64,000 bases of DNA from Bacillus methanolicus MGA3 (GTDB taxonomy: Bacteria > Bacillota > Bacilli > Bacillales > Cytobacillaceae), in the NCBI RefSeq assembly GCF_000724485.1, contig NZ_CP007739.1, positions 2,588,843 through 2,652,842 of the forward strand, written 5' to 3'. The position numbers were made by a program, and so were the translations under genes. The notes under the pieces were generated by a model. The model was not told where the DNA came from. It made no database searches and worked only from the letters and a program-made list of their open reading frames with translations. This document shows, piece after piece, positions 18,085 through 29,800 of this stretch (position 1 is its first letter; each line of letters starts with the position of its first letter).

Positions 18085-19206
18085 TTGAATAAGGTTTACA
18101 TATATCGAACGATCCGATTTTTATTCGTAATAGGAATTGTTTTCTTAAGTTTGGCGGCAGTTTATTTCATATCAAAAGTCACATATCCTTTTCTTATAGC
18201 GCTGGCGCTTGCTTTTTTAATTAACCCGCTTGTTGGTTTTTTTGAGAAAAAGGCCCGAATGCCGAGAGCTCTGGCTGTTTTTATTGTTCTGATTCTTATT
18301 TTTGCCATTTTTGCCGGTTTAATCACTCTGCTTGTCACCGAAATTGTATCTGGTACTGAATATTTAGCAAAAATAGTGCCGAAACATTTAGATACAGTGA
18401 TTCGTTATCTTGAACAATTTATAGCTGCTCAAATCATTCCTCTTTATAACCAGTTGTCAAGCAAGTTTCAAAACTTGGGCGCAGGCCAGCAAGATACCAT
18501 TCTCACAAATATTCAAAGCGTCGGAACAAAAATCGGGACAACGGTCGGAGCGTTTATTCAAAACCTTCTCGGAAAAATTCCAAATATTTTATCATGGTTT
18601 CCGAACGCAGCTACAGTGCTCGTCATTTCTCTATTGGCAACTTTTTTTATCAGCAAAGATTGGCACAAGCTTTCCGCACTCGCTGGCAGGCTTCTTCCCA
18701 AGAGGGCAAAATCAAGTGGAAAAACAGTTTTTGCTGATTTAAATAAAGCTTTGTTTGGATTTATCAAAGCACAAGCAACTTTGGTTTCCATTACAACTGT
18801 TATTATATTAATCGGCTTGCTTATCCTACGTGTCGATTATGCGATAACGATTGCCTTAATTGCCGGAATCGTTGATATACTTCCTTACTTAGGAACAGGC
18901 GCCATTTTCGTTCCATGGATTATTTATGAGACTATTGTCGGAGAAACGAGCCTAGCAATTGGTCTTGGAGTCTTATATATTGTGGTTATTGTTCAAAGGC
19001 AAATTATGGAGCCTAAAATTCTTTCTTCAAGTATTGGGCTTGATCCGCTTGCCACTTTAATTGCCTTGTTTGTCGGTTTTAAGTTTCTCGGATTCCTAGG
19101 CTTAATTGTAGGCCCGGTAACCCTCGTCATTATCAGCACTTTGCATCGCGCAAATGTGTTCAAGGATATTTGGGCGTTTATTAAAGGTGAAGAAAAAGCA
19201 TCTTAA
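18085..19206 (+). CDS. ytvI: Sporulation integral membrane protein YtvI (AI-2E transporter family)
   Basis: The 373-residue protein belongs to the AI-2E/PerM-type transporter family, with about eight membrane segments: a hydrophobic N-terminal pair (about 11-75), a soluble loop (about 95-165) and a C-terminal hydrophobic block with the conserved VDILPYLGTGAIFVPW. It starts with TTG at 18085, preceded by AAGGGGGAA. In bacilli YtvI is made in the mother cell during sporulation. Transport substrate is unknown. It is convergent with fxsA across a palindromic repeat. Confidence 0.9.
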   Translation: MNKVYIYRTIRFLFVIGIVFLSLAAVYFISKVTYPFLIALALAFLINPLVGFFEKKARMPRALAVFIVLILIFAIFAGLITLLVTEIVSGTEYLAKIVPKHLDTVIRYLEQFIAAQIIPLYNQLSSKFQNLGAGQQDTILTNIQSVGTKIGTTVGAFIQNLLGKIPNILSWFPNAATVLVISLLATFFISKDWHKLSALAGRLLPKRAKSSGKTVFADLNKALFGFIKAQATLVSITTVIILIGLLILRVDYAITIALIAGIVDILPYLGTGAIFVPWIIYETIVGETSLAIGLGVLYIVVIVQRQIMEPKILSSSIGLDPLATLIALFVGFKFLGFLGLIVGPVTLVIISTLHRANVFKDIWAFIKGEEKAS

Positions 19207-19222
19207 ATTTGAATTAATAGAT

Positions 19223-19310
19223 GCTGACTCATTTGTGTCTGGCTCCCTCCAATACTAACAATATGTATTTATTGTATTGGATGGGTCTGACCCTTTGCTT
19301 ATGAGTCAGC
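19223..19310. repeat. Dispersed palindromic repeat, copy A
   Basis: The outer arms GCTGACTCAT/ATGAGTCAGC enclose a second imperfect palindrome, CTCCCTCCAATAC against GTATTGGATGGGTCTGAC. It fills the convergent ytvI/fxsA gap and may terminate both. Related copies are at 31320-31389, 36797-36841, 42514-42544, 51133-51256 and 52291-52389. Confidence 0.75.
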
Positions 19311-19321
19311 CTCTTTAATAC

Positions 19322-19708
19322 TTACCGGATTATCGTTATAGTGCCTTTATCTATCCATCTTTTGAATGCTTTTATTAACAGCCTTTTAAAAAACTTTCTT
19401 GTTAGAGGGGCAAGTAATAAAAACCCTACTACATCTGTGATAAATCCGGGTGTCAAAAGCAAAGTTCCACCTATTAGAATACAAATGCCATCCAATAAGG
19501 CATCGCCGGGTATTTGCCCGTTTCGAAGCTGCTCTTGTGCTTTTCGAATCGTCTCAAGCCCTTGGCGTTTTGCTAAGTACGCCCCAAGAACTCCTGTAAA
19601 AATAAGTAAGAACATGGTCGGCAATACCCCAATCGTTTTACCCGATAATAAAAGGAATGCTATTTCTGCAGCGGGAACGATGATAAGAAATAATAGTAAA
19701 TAACGCAT
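19322..19708 (-). CDS. fxsA: FxsA-family membrane protein (YtzA)
   Basis: This 128-residue product has three to four hydrophobic segments and an FxsA-family core (PAAEIAFLLLSGKTIG ... GTLLLTPGFITDVVGFLLL) with a basic C-terminus. FxsA in E. coli suppresses F exclusion of phage T7; its role in bacilli is unknown. The start is the ATG at 19706-19708 (MRYLLLF), because GGAGGTG lies directly upstream; a longer frame would add 34 residues without support and run over the pyk terminator. Confidence 0.9.
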   Translation of the reverse strand: MRYLLLFLIIVPAAEIAFLLLSGKTIGVLPTMFLLIFTGVLGAYLAKRQGLETIRKAQEQLRNGQIPGDALLDGICILIGGTLLLTPGFITDVVGFLLLAPLTRKFFKRLLIKAFKRWIDKGTITIIR

Positions 19709-19789
19709 GCTGCACCTCCACAGACAATTTACTTTGTCCAAATAATTATATTCCTTCAAAAATAAAAACACCAAATGAAAAAACAAAAA

Positions 19790-19813
19790 GAGATGAAGTA
19801 TTAACCCCATCTC
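19790..19813 (-). terminator. Terminator of pfkA-pyk
   Basis: GAGATG and CATCTC form the closing stem of an imperfect hairpin, followed by TTTTTG on the minus strand, 12 bp past the pyk stop. Confidence 0.75.
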
Positions 19814-19824
19814 GTGAAAAATTG

Positions 19825-21585
19825 TTATAATACGCTCGCATGACCGTTGTAAATAATTCCACGTGCTGCATCCACAGTGATTTCTTGCCCATCTTTTAGA
19901 ATTTTTGTTGCATTTTCAGCACCAACAATAACAGGAATGCCAATGTTTAAGCCAACAACTGCTCCATGGCTTGTCAATCCGCCTTCCTCGGTAATAAGGG
20001 CGCTGCATTTCTCAATAGCAGGTATCATTTCCGGGTCGGAACCGAGTGTCACTAAAATATGGCCTTCTTTCACTTTGCTTAAAGCTTCTTTTGCATCTCG
20101 GGCGATCACGACTTTTCCGTACGCAGATTTTCTTCCGATCCCTTGTCCCTTGATAATAGAATCACCTACTACATGAATTTTCATAAGGTTTGTCGTTCCG
20201 CTCTCTCCAACTGGAACGCCTGCAGTTATAACTACTAAATCGCCATTGGTAACAATTCCACTATTAAGACTTTCCTGAACAGCAATCTCAAGCATTTCGT
20301 CTGTTGTGGTAGCTTCTTTTCCAAGTAATGGATATACTCCCCAAACTAATGCCAGACGGCGGCGGACAAAGTCATTTGATGTAACTGCCACAATCGGCAC
20401 TTTTGGCCGATATTTCGAAATCATCCTTGCTGTATGACCGCTTTCTGTAGGCGTTATAATCGCATTTACATCCAGATTTAATGCTGTATGGGCAACCGAT
20501 TGGCCAATTGCATCTGTAATATTGTGTTCATTGTCTTTGCTTCGTATCGATAATATCTCATTGTGATTTAATGCAGATTCAGCTCGTGATGCAATATTAT
20601 GCATTGTCTGGACAGCCTCTACAGGATATTGTCCAGCAGCTGTTTCACCGGAAAGCATAATTGCGTCTGTTCCGTCAAAGATCGCATTTGCTACGTCACT
20701 TGCTTCCGCACGTGTCGGCCGTGGATTTCTTTGCATGGAATCAAGCATTTGCGTAGCAGTAATTACCGGTTTTCCAAGCGCATTGCATTTTTTGATCAGT
20801 TTTTTCTGAACAAGAGGAACTTCTTCAGCAGGAAGTTCTACTCCGAGGTCACCCCTTGCTACCATTAAACCGTCTGATACTTCTAAAATTTCATCAATAT
20901 TGTCGACCCCTTCTTGATTTTCAATCTTAGGGATAATATGAATATTAGTCGCATTTCGTTCTTCTAACAATTGGCGGATCTCAAGCACATCTTTTGCTCT
21001 TCTGACAAATGAGGCGGCTATAAAATCTATGCCATGCTCAATCCCAAAAATAATATCATTTTCATCTTTTTCTGTTATTCCCGGAAGTTTGACAGATACT
21101 CCCGGAACATTGACACCTTTCTTATTTTTTAAGATGCCGCTGTTTAAGATTTTTGTATGAATTTCATTATTAGCTTTGTCGATTTTGGTTACTTCAAGTT
21201 CGATTAATCCGTCATCTAGCAAGATTTTTGAGCCTTTTTGAACATCATCAATTAAACCCGTATATGTAACTGAAAATTTTTCAGGCGTTCCCAAGACTTC
21301 TTTCATAGAAATAATAATTTCCTGTCCGGCTTTTAATTCGATAGCACCGTTTTCCATATCATGCGTGCGTATTTCAGGACCTTTCGTGTCAAGAAGGATC
21401 GCAATATTTTTGCCGGTTCTTTCTGCAGCTTCCCGAATGTTTTTAATCCGCTGGGCATGTTCTTCGTGGTTCCCATGTGAAAAATTCAGACGTGCAACAT
21501 TCATTCCCGCTTCTATTAATTGCGTAAGCTTCTCCACACTTTCACTTGCCGGACCAATCGTACAAACGATTTTTGTTCTGCGCAT
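19825..21585 (-). CDS. pyk: Pyruvate kinase with C-terminal PEP-utiliser domain
   Basis: The 586-residue enzyme makes pyruvate and ATP from phosphoenolpyruvate. The barrel starts [15 protein letters not shown], with the active-site [17 protein letters not shown] and [12 protein letters not shown]. As in other bacilli it carries an extra C-terminal domain (about 475-586) related to the PEP-utilising mobile domain, with [21 protein letters not shown]. It follows pfkA by 37 bp in the same direction, so glycolytic flux enzymes are co-transcribed, and ends at the hairpin at 19790-19813. Confidence 0.97.
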   Translation of the reverse strand: MRRTKIVCTIGPASESVEKLTQLIEAGMNVARLNFSHGNHEEHAQRIKNIREAAERTGKNIAILLDTKGPEIRTHDMENGAIELKAGQEIIISMKEVLGTPEKFSVTYTGLIDDVQKGSKILLDDGLIELEVTKIDKANNEIHTKILNSGILKNKKGVNVPGVSVKLPGITEKDENDIIFGIEHGIDFIAASFVRRAKDVLEIRQLLEERNATNIHIIPKIENQEGVDNIDEILEVSDGLMVARGDLGVELPAEEVPLVQKKLIKKCNALGKPVITATQMLDSMQRNPRPTRAEASDVANAIFDGTDAIMLSGETAAGQYPVEAVQTMHNIASRAESALNHNEILSIRSKDNEHNITDAIGQSVAHTALNLDVNAIITPTESGHTARMISKYRPKVPIVAVTSNDFVRRRLALVWGVYPLLGKEATTTDEMLEIAVQESLNSGIVTNGDLVVITAGVPVGESGTTNLMKIHVVGDSIIKGQGIGRKSAYGKVVIARDAKEALSKVKEGHILVTLGSDPEMIPAIEKCSALITEEGGLTSHGAVVGLNIGIPVIVGAENATKILKDGQEITVDAARGIIYNGHASVL

Positions 21586-21622
21586 ATTTTATTTTTACCT
21601 CCTGTAAAAAATGAAGGACTTA

Positions 21623-22588
<966 letters not shown>

Positions 22589-22671
22589 TCACCTCTATTT
22601 ATTTCAAAAATATATTTAATAGTTTCTAGAAAGCTCTTTTCTTTATAAATAAAACACCCTTTAATATTTCT

Positions 22672-22700
22672 AAAATAACACGAAGAACTTTGTCTAACAA
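22672..22700 (-). promoter_or_regulatory. Probable sigma-A promoter of pfkA-pyk
   Basis: On the minus strand TTGTTA (22695-22700) is followed by 17 bp and TATTTT (22672-22677), about 90 bp before the pfkA ATG. The -10 is a moderate match. Confidence 0.5.
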
Positions 22701-22791
22701 CCGATTCTTGTAATTCTTCATATAGACAGAATTATCGGGATAATGCAAACGGTTCCCACAAAAAGAAACAGGGGAAAAATGGTGTATGTTT

Positions 22792-23769
22792 CTAATTCAC
22801 TTCTACATATTCAGTAGCAAACGAATATTCCCCGATCGCTTTAAATTTTTTATAACGGTGGTCGACAAGTTCTTCATCTGACATTTTAACCAGTTCTTTT
22901 AAAGACTTTATTAGTATTTGGTCAATGTATTCAGATTGCTTTTTCACATCTTTATGTGCTCCGCCCTTTACTTCAGGGATAATTTCATCTATAATACCGA
23001 GTTCCTTAAGATCAGGAGCGGTGATCTTCATCGTTTCTGCAGCCCTTTTTGCTTGTGAGGCATCTTTCCATAAAAGTGCCGCTGCACCTTCAGGAGAAAT
23101 AACCGAGTATGTGGAGTTCTCAAGCATATGAATATGGTTTCCTACTCCTAACGCTAAAGCTCCGCCGCTTCCGCCTTCTCCAATAACGATGCATATGACC
23201 GGCACTCTTAAACTGGCCATTTCAAAAAGATTCCGAGCAATCGCTTCACTTTGTCCCCGCTCTTCTGCAGCCTTTCCAGGATATGCTCCTTTCGTATCAA
23301 TAAGACAAATAATTGGCCGCTTAAATTTTTCAGCTTGCTTCATTAACCGCAATGCTTTTCGATATCCTTCGGGATGCGGCATGCCAAAATTACGTCGGAT
23401 GTTTTCTTTTGTATCTTTGCCTCGTTGATGTCCGATTACCGTCACCGGCAACCCATGAAATTTGGCAATGCCTCCTACGATCGCCTCGTCATCTCCATAG
23501 CAACGGTCGCCGTGGCATTCAAAGAAATCAGTGAAAAGATGTGAAATATATTCTAAAGTAGTAGGCCTGTTAGGATGACGGGCAATTTGGACTCGGTTCC
23601 ACGGTTTTATATTTTCATAAATTTCTTTCTCTAATTTTTCCAGCCGCTCTTCTAGCTTCTCAATTTCTGAAGAAAGATCAACGTCCGTACTTTTCGTAAA
23701 TTCTTTAAGTTCGGCAATTTTTTTCTTTAACTCTAGTACAGGGCGTTCAAATTCTAATTCTCCAACCAT
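22792..23769 (-). CDS. accA: Acetyl-CoA carboxylase carboxyltransferase subunit alpha
   Basis: The 325-residue subunit pairs with AccD to transfer carboxyl from biotin to acetyl-CoA, giving malonyl-CoA. Signatures include [31 protein letters not shown], the oxyanion-hole region [16 protein letters not shown] and [16 protein letters not shown]. It starts 16 bp inside the end of accD, so the two are translated in concert at equal dose. The upstream operator at 24715-24731 should control both. Confidence 0.97.
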   Translation of the reverse strand: MVGELEFERPVLELKKKIAELKEFTKSTDVDLSSEIEKLEERLEKLEKEIYENIKPWNRVQIARHPNRPTTLEYISHLFTDFFECHGDRCYGDDEAIVGGIAKFHGLPVTVIGHQRGKDTKENIRRNFGMPHPEGYRKALRLMKQAEKFKRPIICLIDTKGAYPGKAAEERGQSEAIARNLFEMASLRVPVICIVIGEGGSGGALALGVGNHIHMLENSTYSVISPEGAAALLWKDASQAKRAAETMKITAPDLKELGIIDEIIPEVKGGAHKDVKKQSEYIDQILIKSLKELVKMSDEELVDHRYKKFKAIGEYSFATEYVEVN

Positions 23770-24629
23770 TTCACTTCACCTCCTGCATGAATGTCCAATA
23801 TCGTAGTAATTTTATCTTTCAAATCAAGCCGCGAGATGACAGCATCAAGCTGGCCATGTTTTAAAAGAAATTCTGCTGTTTGAAAGTCTTCAGGCAATTC
23901 TTCACGAATCGTTTGCTCGATGATTCTTCTTCCGGCAAAGCCAATGAGAGCTCCAGGTTCGGCAAAATTATAGTCTCCCAAGGAAGCAAAACTTGCAGAT
24001 ACGCCGCCTGTTGTCGGGTGCGTCATAATGGAAATCGTCAATCCGCCGTTATCGCTGAAGCGTTTTAAAGCGGCGCTCGTTTTCGCCATTTGCATTAAAC
24101 TTAAAACACCTTCCTGCATGCGCGCTCCGCCTGATGCAGTAAAAATAATAAACGGAATTGAAAGCTCATCCGCTTTTTCGATCGCTCGGGTAATTTTCTC
24201 ACCAACAACAGAACCCATGCTTCCCATACGGAAATTAGCATCCATAACTGCAATAGCCACTTGGTAGCCATTCACTGTCCCAGTACCAGTAACAACCGCT
24301 TCATTCATTTTTGTTTTTTCCCGGTCTTTTTCCAGCTTCTCAAGATAATCAGGAAAATTAAGCGGGTTTTTTGAAACCATTTCGCCATTCCACTCTTCGA
24401 AACTGCCTTCATCTAAAAAGCTTTGCAAACGTTCTGCTGAATTCATCTGATAGTGATAACCGCAATGAATACAAACCTTAAGATTTTTGGAAACCTCTTT
24501 TGTATACATAATTTTTTTGCATTTAGGGCATTTCGTCATAATTCCTTCAGGAACATCATGTTTCGCAGCTTCAGATGGAATCGTGGCATATTTTTTCTTT
24601 TTTGATTTTGTAAAAATGTCTTTAAGCAA
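23754..24629 (-). CDS. accD: Acetyl-CoA carboxylase carboxyltransferase subunit beta
   Basis: The 291-residue subunit carries an N-terminal zinc ribbon (CPKCKK ... CIHCGYH, about residues 29-51) and the crotonase-like carboxyltransferase fold with [22 protein letters not shown]. The start is a TTG at 24627-24629: GAGGGAGGT lies seven bases upstream, and it yields M-LKDIFTK like other Bacillus AccD proteins. A longer frame would add 19 residues with no site. It heads accDA. A perfect 17-bp palindrome about 85 bp upstream is a likely operator. Confidence 0.96.
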   Translation of the reverse strand: MLKDIFTKSKKKKYATIPSEAAKHDVPEGIMTKCPKCKKIMYTKEVSKNLKVCIHCGYHYQMNSAERLQSFLDEGSFEEWNGEMVSKNPLNFPDYLEKLEKDREKTKMNEAVVTGTGTVNGYQVAIAVMDANFRMGSMGSVVGEKITRAIEKADELSIPFIIFTASGGARMQEGVLSLMQMAKTSAALKRFSDNGGLTISIMTHPTTGGVSASFASLGDYNFAEPGALIGFAGRRIIEQTIREELPEDFQTAEFLLKHGQLDAVISRLDLKDKITTILDIHAGGEVKWLEN

Positions 24630-24714
24630 GGTGAAACCTCCCTCGTCGGTAGCAATTAGACAAGCCGGACTCCTGTATTTCAACACATCATGAAATCTTG
24701 TTTATAAATCTACT

Positions 24715-24731
24715 TAGTGGTCAGACCACTA
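24715..24731. promoter_or_regulatory. Palindromic operator TGGTCAGACCA in front of accDA
   Basis: TAGTGGTCAGACCACTA is a perfect 17-bp palindrome. FadR-subfamily GntR proteins recognise TNGTNNNACNA-type palindromes, and such a regulator gene starts 717 bp upstream. The central 13 bp recur in front of ytsJ (26770-26782). Confidence 0.7.
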
Positions 24732-24824
24732 GAATGAAAATAAAACGCCACATATTTAATTTCATATAACAGCCTGTCTTACAATATAGAGGAATGACCA
24801 TACAATTACTGTAACATCTTGTCG

Positions 24825-25448
24825 TCAAGGATTCGACAACTTTCTCAGCTTTCGGTATGCTTGCAATATTTCATCTTGATTTTTTGAAAATATCGCATCA
24901 ATTAAAGAAAGGTAGTCATTTTTTTTTGCATCGTATTTATTTAAACCAAGAAAGTTATAATAGTCTTTAAGGATCATCCAAATTCTAAAAAATAAGTAGT
25001 TTTGTGCGAGCTGAACAATTTTCAAAAAAAAATCGTCATCGTTGAACTTAGCGGACTTTGCCCAATTAGAAAAATTCCTTAGCTTTTCTTGATCGAACTT
25101 TAATAAAATTAGCCGCAAACAATCTATTTCAATCAAATGCTTCGTTTCAGACACATCACGTTTTGCTCTCTCGTCTTGTAAGATGAAAGTACTTAAAAGT
25201 TCAACTAACTGATGTCCCCTAAAATCGCAGATAAATGTGCCTTCTCCGCGTCTTGTTTCGATTAATCCTAATAATTCTAAAGCACGCAGAGCCTCCCTTA
25301 CGGAGGAGCGCCCAACATTCAGGCGCTCAGATAGCTCACGTTCGGAAAGGATTTTATCTCCTGGCTTTAAACCATTGGATTCAATCATGGCTCTTATCTG
25401 CTTTACGATTTCTATATAAACTTTTGAATTCCCATGAGATCGATTCAC
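24825..25448 (-). CDS. GntR-family (FadR subfamily) transcriptional regulator
   Basis: The 207-residue protein has an N-terminal winged helix (about 8-72; GDKILSERELSERLNVGRSSVREALRALELLGLIETRRGEGTF, shown here in its key parts) typical of GntR/FadR proteins. An all-helical C-terminal domain follows. Where FCD domains have the metal-binding DxxxH, this one has DDDFFLKIVQ, so the histidine is missing; a metal-free, acyl-CoA-type ligand site is possible. The start is GTG, 9 bp after ytsJ, so it is co-transcribed with malic enzyme. Operator-like palindromes lie before ytsJ and accDA. B. subtilis lacks a gene at this place. Targets and ligand are inferred. Confidence 0.85.
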   Translation of the reverse strand: MNRSHGNSKVYIEIVKQIRAMIESNGLKPGDKILSERELSERLNVGRSSVREALRALELLGLIETRRGEGTFICDFRGHQLVELLSTFILQDERAKRDVSETKHLIEIDCLRLILLKFDQEKLRNFSNWAKSAKFNDDDFFLKIVQLAQNYLFFRIWMILKDYYNFLGLNKYDAKKNDYLSLIDAIFSKNQDEILQAYRKLRKLSNP

Positions 25449-25457
25449 GTTACCCGA

Positions 25458-26696
25458 TCACTCACTTTTTCCAATAGTAATAAGCCGGCGTGTTTTTTCT
25501 TTGACCTCCTCGGGATCAACTTTAATCCTTGCAACTCCGGTTTCCATGGCAGCTTTTGCAACGGCAGCCGCTACTTCCGGAGCTACTCTTGGATCGAACG
25601 GTCCTGGAATAACATAATCAGCATGCAACTCATCTTCTGAAATTAACCCTGCAATCGCCTCAGCCGCAGCTACTTTCATTTCTTCATTTATATTAGTTGC
25701 CCGAACATCAAGCGCTCCGCGGAATATACCCGGAAAAGCAAGAACATTGTTGACTTGGTTTGGAAAATCCGACCTGCCCGTTCCCACGACTTTCGCACCG
25801 GCAGCTTTCGCTTCTTCCGGCATAATTTCTGGATCAGGGTTTGCCATTGCAAAAATTATCGGATCAGGATTCATTGATTGGATCATTTCCGCAGTAAGGG
25901 CTCCCGCAGCAGAAACCCCAATAAAAACATCGGCTCCTTTAATAACTTCTGCGAGGCTCCCCTTTAAATTTTTCTTGTTGGTAAATTTCGCAACTTCATT
26001 TTTAATCACGTTCATTCCCTGCTGGCGGCCTTCGTATATGGCTCCTTTTGTATCACACATGATAATATCGCGAACACCATAGCTGTACAGAAGTTTAATA
26101 ATCGCAATTCCGGCTGCTCCAGCCCCATTAGCAACTACTTTTATCTCATTCATTTCCTTTTTGACCAATTTTAATGCATTTACAAGACCTGCTACTGTGA
26201 CAATGGCAGTGCCATGCTGGTCATCGTGAAAAATTGGGATATTTGTTTCTTTTTTGAGCCGTTCTTCAATCACAAAGCAGTTCGGTGCGGCGATATCTTC
26301 AAGGTTAATCCCGCCGAAAGTCGGTTCAAGAAGCTTTACTGTCTCAACGATTTTATTCACATCTGTTGTATTTAAACATATTGGAAACGCATCGACTCCC
26401 GCAAAACTTTTAAAAAGAACCGATTTTCCTTCCATTACAGGCAAGGCTGCTTCTGGTCCGATATTTCCTAGACCTAGTACAGCAGTGCCATCGGAAACAA
26501 CTGCAACCATGTTTCCTTTCATTGTATAGTCGTAGACAGTTTCCGGATTATTATATATCTCTTTGCATGGCTCAGCCACTCCAGGAGAGTATGCCAAGCT
26601 TAGCTCCTTTGCATTTCTTACTTGAACTTTAGATTTCGATTCTAATTTTCCTTGATTAATGCGATGCATATGCAAAGCTTCTTCACGTAATGTCAA
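25458..26696 (-). CDS. ytsJ: NADP-dependent malic enzyme YtsJ
   Basis: The 412-residue enzyme oxidatively decarboxylates malate to pyruvate with NAD(P)H formation. Motifs are SLAYSPGVAEPCKEI, the metal-binding FHDDQHGTAIV and a Rossmann loop VANGAGAAGIAI. The size is that of the short bacterial type, like B. subtilis YtsJ, the NADP-using form. The start is TTG at 26694-26696 with AAAGGTG upstream. It leads a two-gene unit with the GntR regulator; the palindrome at 26770-26782 lies just after a probable promoter. Confidence 0.93.
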   Translation of the reverse strand: MTLREEALHMHRINQGKLESKSKVQVRNAKELSLAYSPGVAEPCKEIYNNPETVYDYTMKGNMVAVVSDGTAVLGLGNIGPEAALPVMEGKSVLFKSFAGVDAFPICLNTTDVNKIVETVKLLEPTFGGINLEDIAAPNCFVIEERLKKETNIPIFHDDQHGTAIVTVAGLVNALKLVKKEMNEIKVVANGAGAAGIAIIKLLYSYGVRDIIMCDTKGAIYEGRQQGMNVIKNEVAKFTNKKNLKGSLAEVIKGADVFIGVSAAGALTAEMIQSMNPDPIIFAMANPDPEIMPEEAKAAGAKVVGTGRSDFPNQVNNVLAFPGIFRGALDVRATNINEEMKVAAAEAIAGLISEDELHADYVIPGPFDPRVAPEVAAAVAKAAMETGVARIKVDPEEVKEKTRRLITIGKSE

Positions 26697-26769
26697 TTAT
26701 TATCACACCTTTGAATATTAGGGAAACAATCATTTTTGCTCCCTGCTTATAATAACGCTTCAGTTCGAA

Positions 26770-26782
26770 GTGGTCAGACCAC
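26770..26782. promoter_or_regulatory. Palindromic operator TGGTCAGACCA in front of ytsJ
   Basis: GTGGTCAGACCAC is a perfect 13-bp palindrome identical to the core at 24717-24729. On the minus strand it sits about 15 bp after a TTTACA ... TATGAT promoter-like pair (near 26825-26800), where a bound repressor would block transcription. Confidence 0.65.
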
Positions 26783-26826
26783 ATTAGCTTCTTTATCATA
26801 TATCACAACTTTATCAAATGTAAAGA

Positions 26827-29800
26827 TTATTTCCTCAAAACAACATTGCTCTTGCCCAAAAAATCTTTCAGTTCATTCAGACACTCTTCCGATGGATCGA
26901 TTCTGTCCTCGTCAGACAGCAATATTGTTTTATCAGCCCGCTCGTAATAAAGGACAATTCTTGTTCTCCCTTTATATTTTCGAATGATCGATTTTAAAAA
27001 TTGCAGTTGTTCCGGTGATTGCTTTTCTGTTTCGATTTTTAAATATAACTTAGGGCCTTCTGTTTTCAAGTGGTCTTCCATTTGTCGGATATCCTTTGCA
27101 TTTTGAATAATGAATTGTTTATGTCTCTCACGTTCTTCAATCTTTCCTTCAAATAGTAGAATACTTCCTTGTTTTAGAATCCCGCTTAATTTTTTAAAAG
27201 GAGCCGGAAATACAACGGCCTCTATTTCTCCGCTTGGATCGCTTAAAGTCAAAAATGCCATCGCTTCCCCTTTTTTGGTCCTGATTTTCTTTAATTCTGT
27301 AATATAAGCGGCAATAATCGCAGACCGGCGGCTTTGAGCAAGTTCTGCCAGCTGTTGAACGGCTGCTCTTTTCAGTAAATCTTCATATGCGGAAACAGGG
27401 TGTTCTGATAAGTAAAAACCTAATACTTCTTTTTCAAATGCAAGTTTGTCTTCAATGTTGATCGGATCCACCTGCATATATTTTGGTTTAAGTAAAAACT
27501 CTTCCTCTGAAAATAAATCATACTGGTTCGTGTCATCAGGTTTTACAAGCTGGGCATGTTCCATTGCAATATCAATGGTGGCAAGCAAAACGGCCCGGTC
27601 TTGCCCAAACTCATCAAAACTTCCTGAATGAATAAGAGCTTCAAGAGTCTTTCGATTGACCGCCTTTGCAGATACTCGCAAACAAAAATCAAATAAATCA
27701 TCAAACGGTTTTGTCCTTCGTGCCTGAAAAATCTCCTTTAATACCGCTATCCCCACACCTTTAATGCTTGAGAGGCTGTAGCGGATTGCCCCGTTTTCAA
27801 CTTGAAACGAATAGCCGCTTTTGTTTATTGAAGGGGGGAGAATCTTCATACCCATTTGCTTTAGTTCGCGAACATATTGTGCGATTTTTGTTTCGTTTCC
27901 GGAAACAGATGTAAGAAGGGCCGCCATAAAATAAAGCGGATAATGTGCCTTTAAATAGGCAAGTTGATAGGCGATAAAGCTGTATGCCACTGCATGGCTG
28001 CGGTTAAATCCGTAATTGGCAAATTTAACAATCAAATCATAAATTTGATTGGCTGTTTGTTCGCTGTAGCCCTTATTCAGTGCCCCTTTCACGAAATGAT
28101 GCCGTTCTTTATCTAGGACATCACGCTGTTTTTTCCCGACAGCGCGCCGAAGGAGATCCGCTTCCCCGAGAGAAAACCCTGCCATTTTTGAAGCAATTTG
28201 CATAATCTGCTCTTGATAGACAATAACACCATACGTATTTTTTAAGATTGGCTCAAGATCGGGATGCGGATAGTCTGTCTTTTCGCGCCCGTGCTTCCGA
28301 TCGATATAAAGCGGGATATTTTCCATTGGGCCCGGGCGGTAAAGTGCATTAACCGCAACGATATCTTCAAACCTCGTTGGCATTAAACGAGTCAACACTT
28401 TTCGCATTCCTTCTGATTCAAGCTGAAAAATTCCTGTCGTATCTCCCTTGCTTAATAACTCAAAAGTTTTTGGATCATCTAGAGGAATATCGTGAATATT
28501 TATCTTTTTCCCTGTTTTTCTTTGAATGGATTGAATGATTGCTTCGATTAATGATAAGTTTCTTAAACCGAGAAAATCCATTTTTAATAATCCGATATCT
28601 TCAAGATGTTCCATTGAATACTGAGTTAAATAGACTTTATCATGGCCGCTCTGGATCGGGATGACATTAATAAGCGGCTCTTCGCTTATGACAACTCCGG
28701 CTGCATGTGTTGATGTATGTCTTGGCAAGCCCTCAAGCTTTAAGGCCGTTTCAAACAGCTTTCGGTTCAATTTCGATTCATTCACAAATGTTCGAAGCTG
28801 TTCTGATTCCTTGTAAGCTTCTTTCAAACTGACTCCAAGCCTTGATGGAATCATTTTCGAAAGCCTATCCAATTCTTTTGCATTAAGGCCAAATACCCTG
28901 CCAACGTCTCTGATCGCCGCTTTAGCCGCCAGCGTTCCAAACGTAATAATTTGCGCAACATGAAGCTCGCCGTATTTTTCCACAACATATTCGATTACTT
29001 CCTCGCGGCGGTTGTCAGGAAAATCGATATCGATATCAGGCATGGAAATCCGTTCGGGATTCAAAAACCGTTCAAAAAGCAGCTGATGCTCAATCGGATC
29101 AACATCTGTTATATAAAGAACATAGGCCACGATGGAGCCAGCTGCAGATCCCCTGCCAGGTCCCGTTAAAATCCCCCGGCCGCGTGCAAACTTCATAAAA
29201 TCCCAAACGATCAGAAAATAATCACTGAACTTCATCCTCTTGATCACGCCTAGCTCATACATTAAACGTTCTTTATGCTCTTCTGCTCTATCCTTATATC
29301 TCTCATTCAATCCTTGCAAACAAAGTTTTTCGAGAAAACTGTCTGCGGTTTCGCCGTCAGGCACCGGATACTTTGGAAGAAATTGTTTATCCATTTCGAG
29401 AAGAACATTGCATTGTTCAGCAATATGAATCGTATTTTCCAGCGCATCGGGATATTCATAAAATAACTCTGTCATTTCCTCTGCTGTTTTGAAATAAAAT
29501 TGATCGCTCCCAAGCCGTTCGCGGCCCTCATCCTGCAGTTTTTCACCATTTTTGATTGCCAGCATACATTCGTGGGCAAATGCATCTTTCTGTTCTAAGT
29601 AATGGACACGATTTGTTGCAACAATCCCGATTCCGGTTTCTTCCGCAAGCCTTGCCAATTCCGGAATCAATTGCTGCTCAACTTTTATTCCGTGGTTTTG
29701 CAAGCTAATATAGAAAGAATTTTCTTCAAATAGACCGGCAAGAGAAAGCGCTGCCTGCTTCGCTTTTTCCGGTTCATTATTTAGTAAATAATGCTCAATT

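Noticed and set aside
20599..20868. 89-codon plus-strand frame opposite pyk
   Set aside because: It is a shadow of the conserved pyruvate kinase frame.
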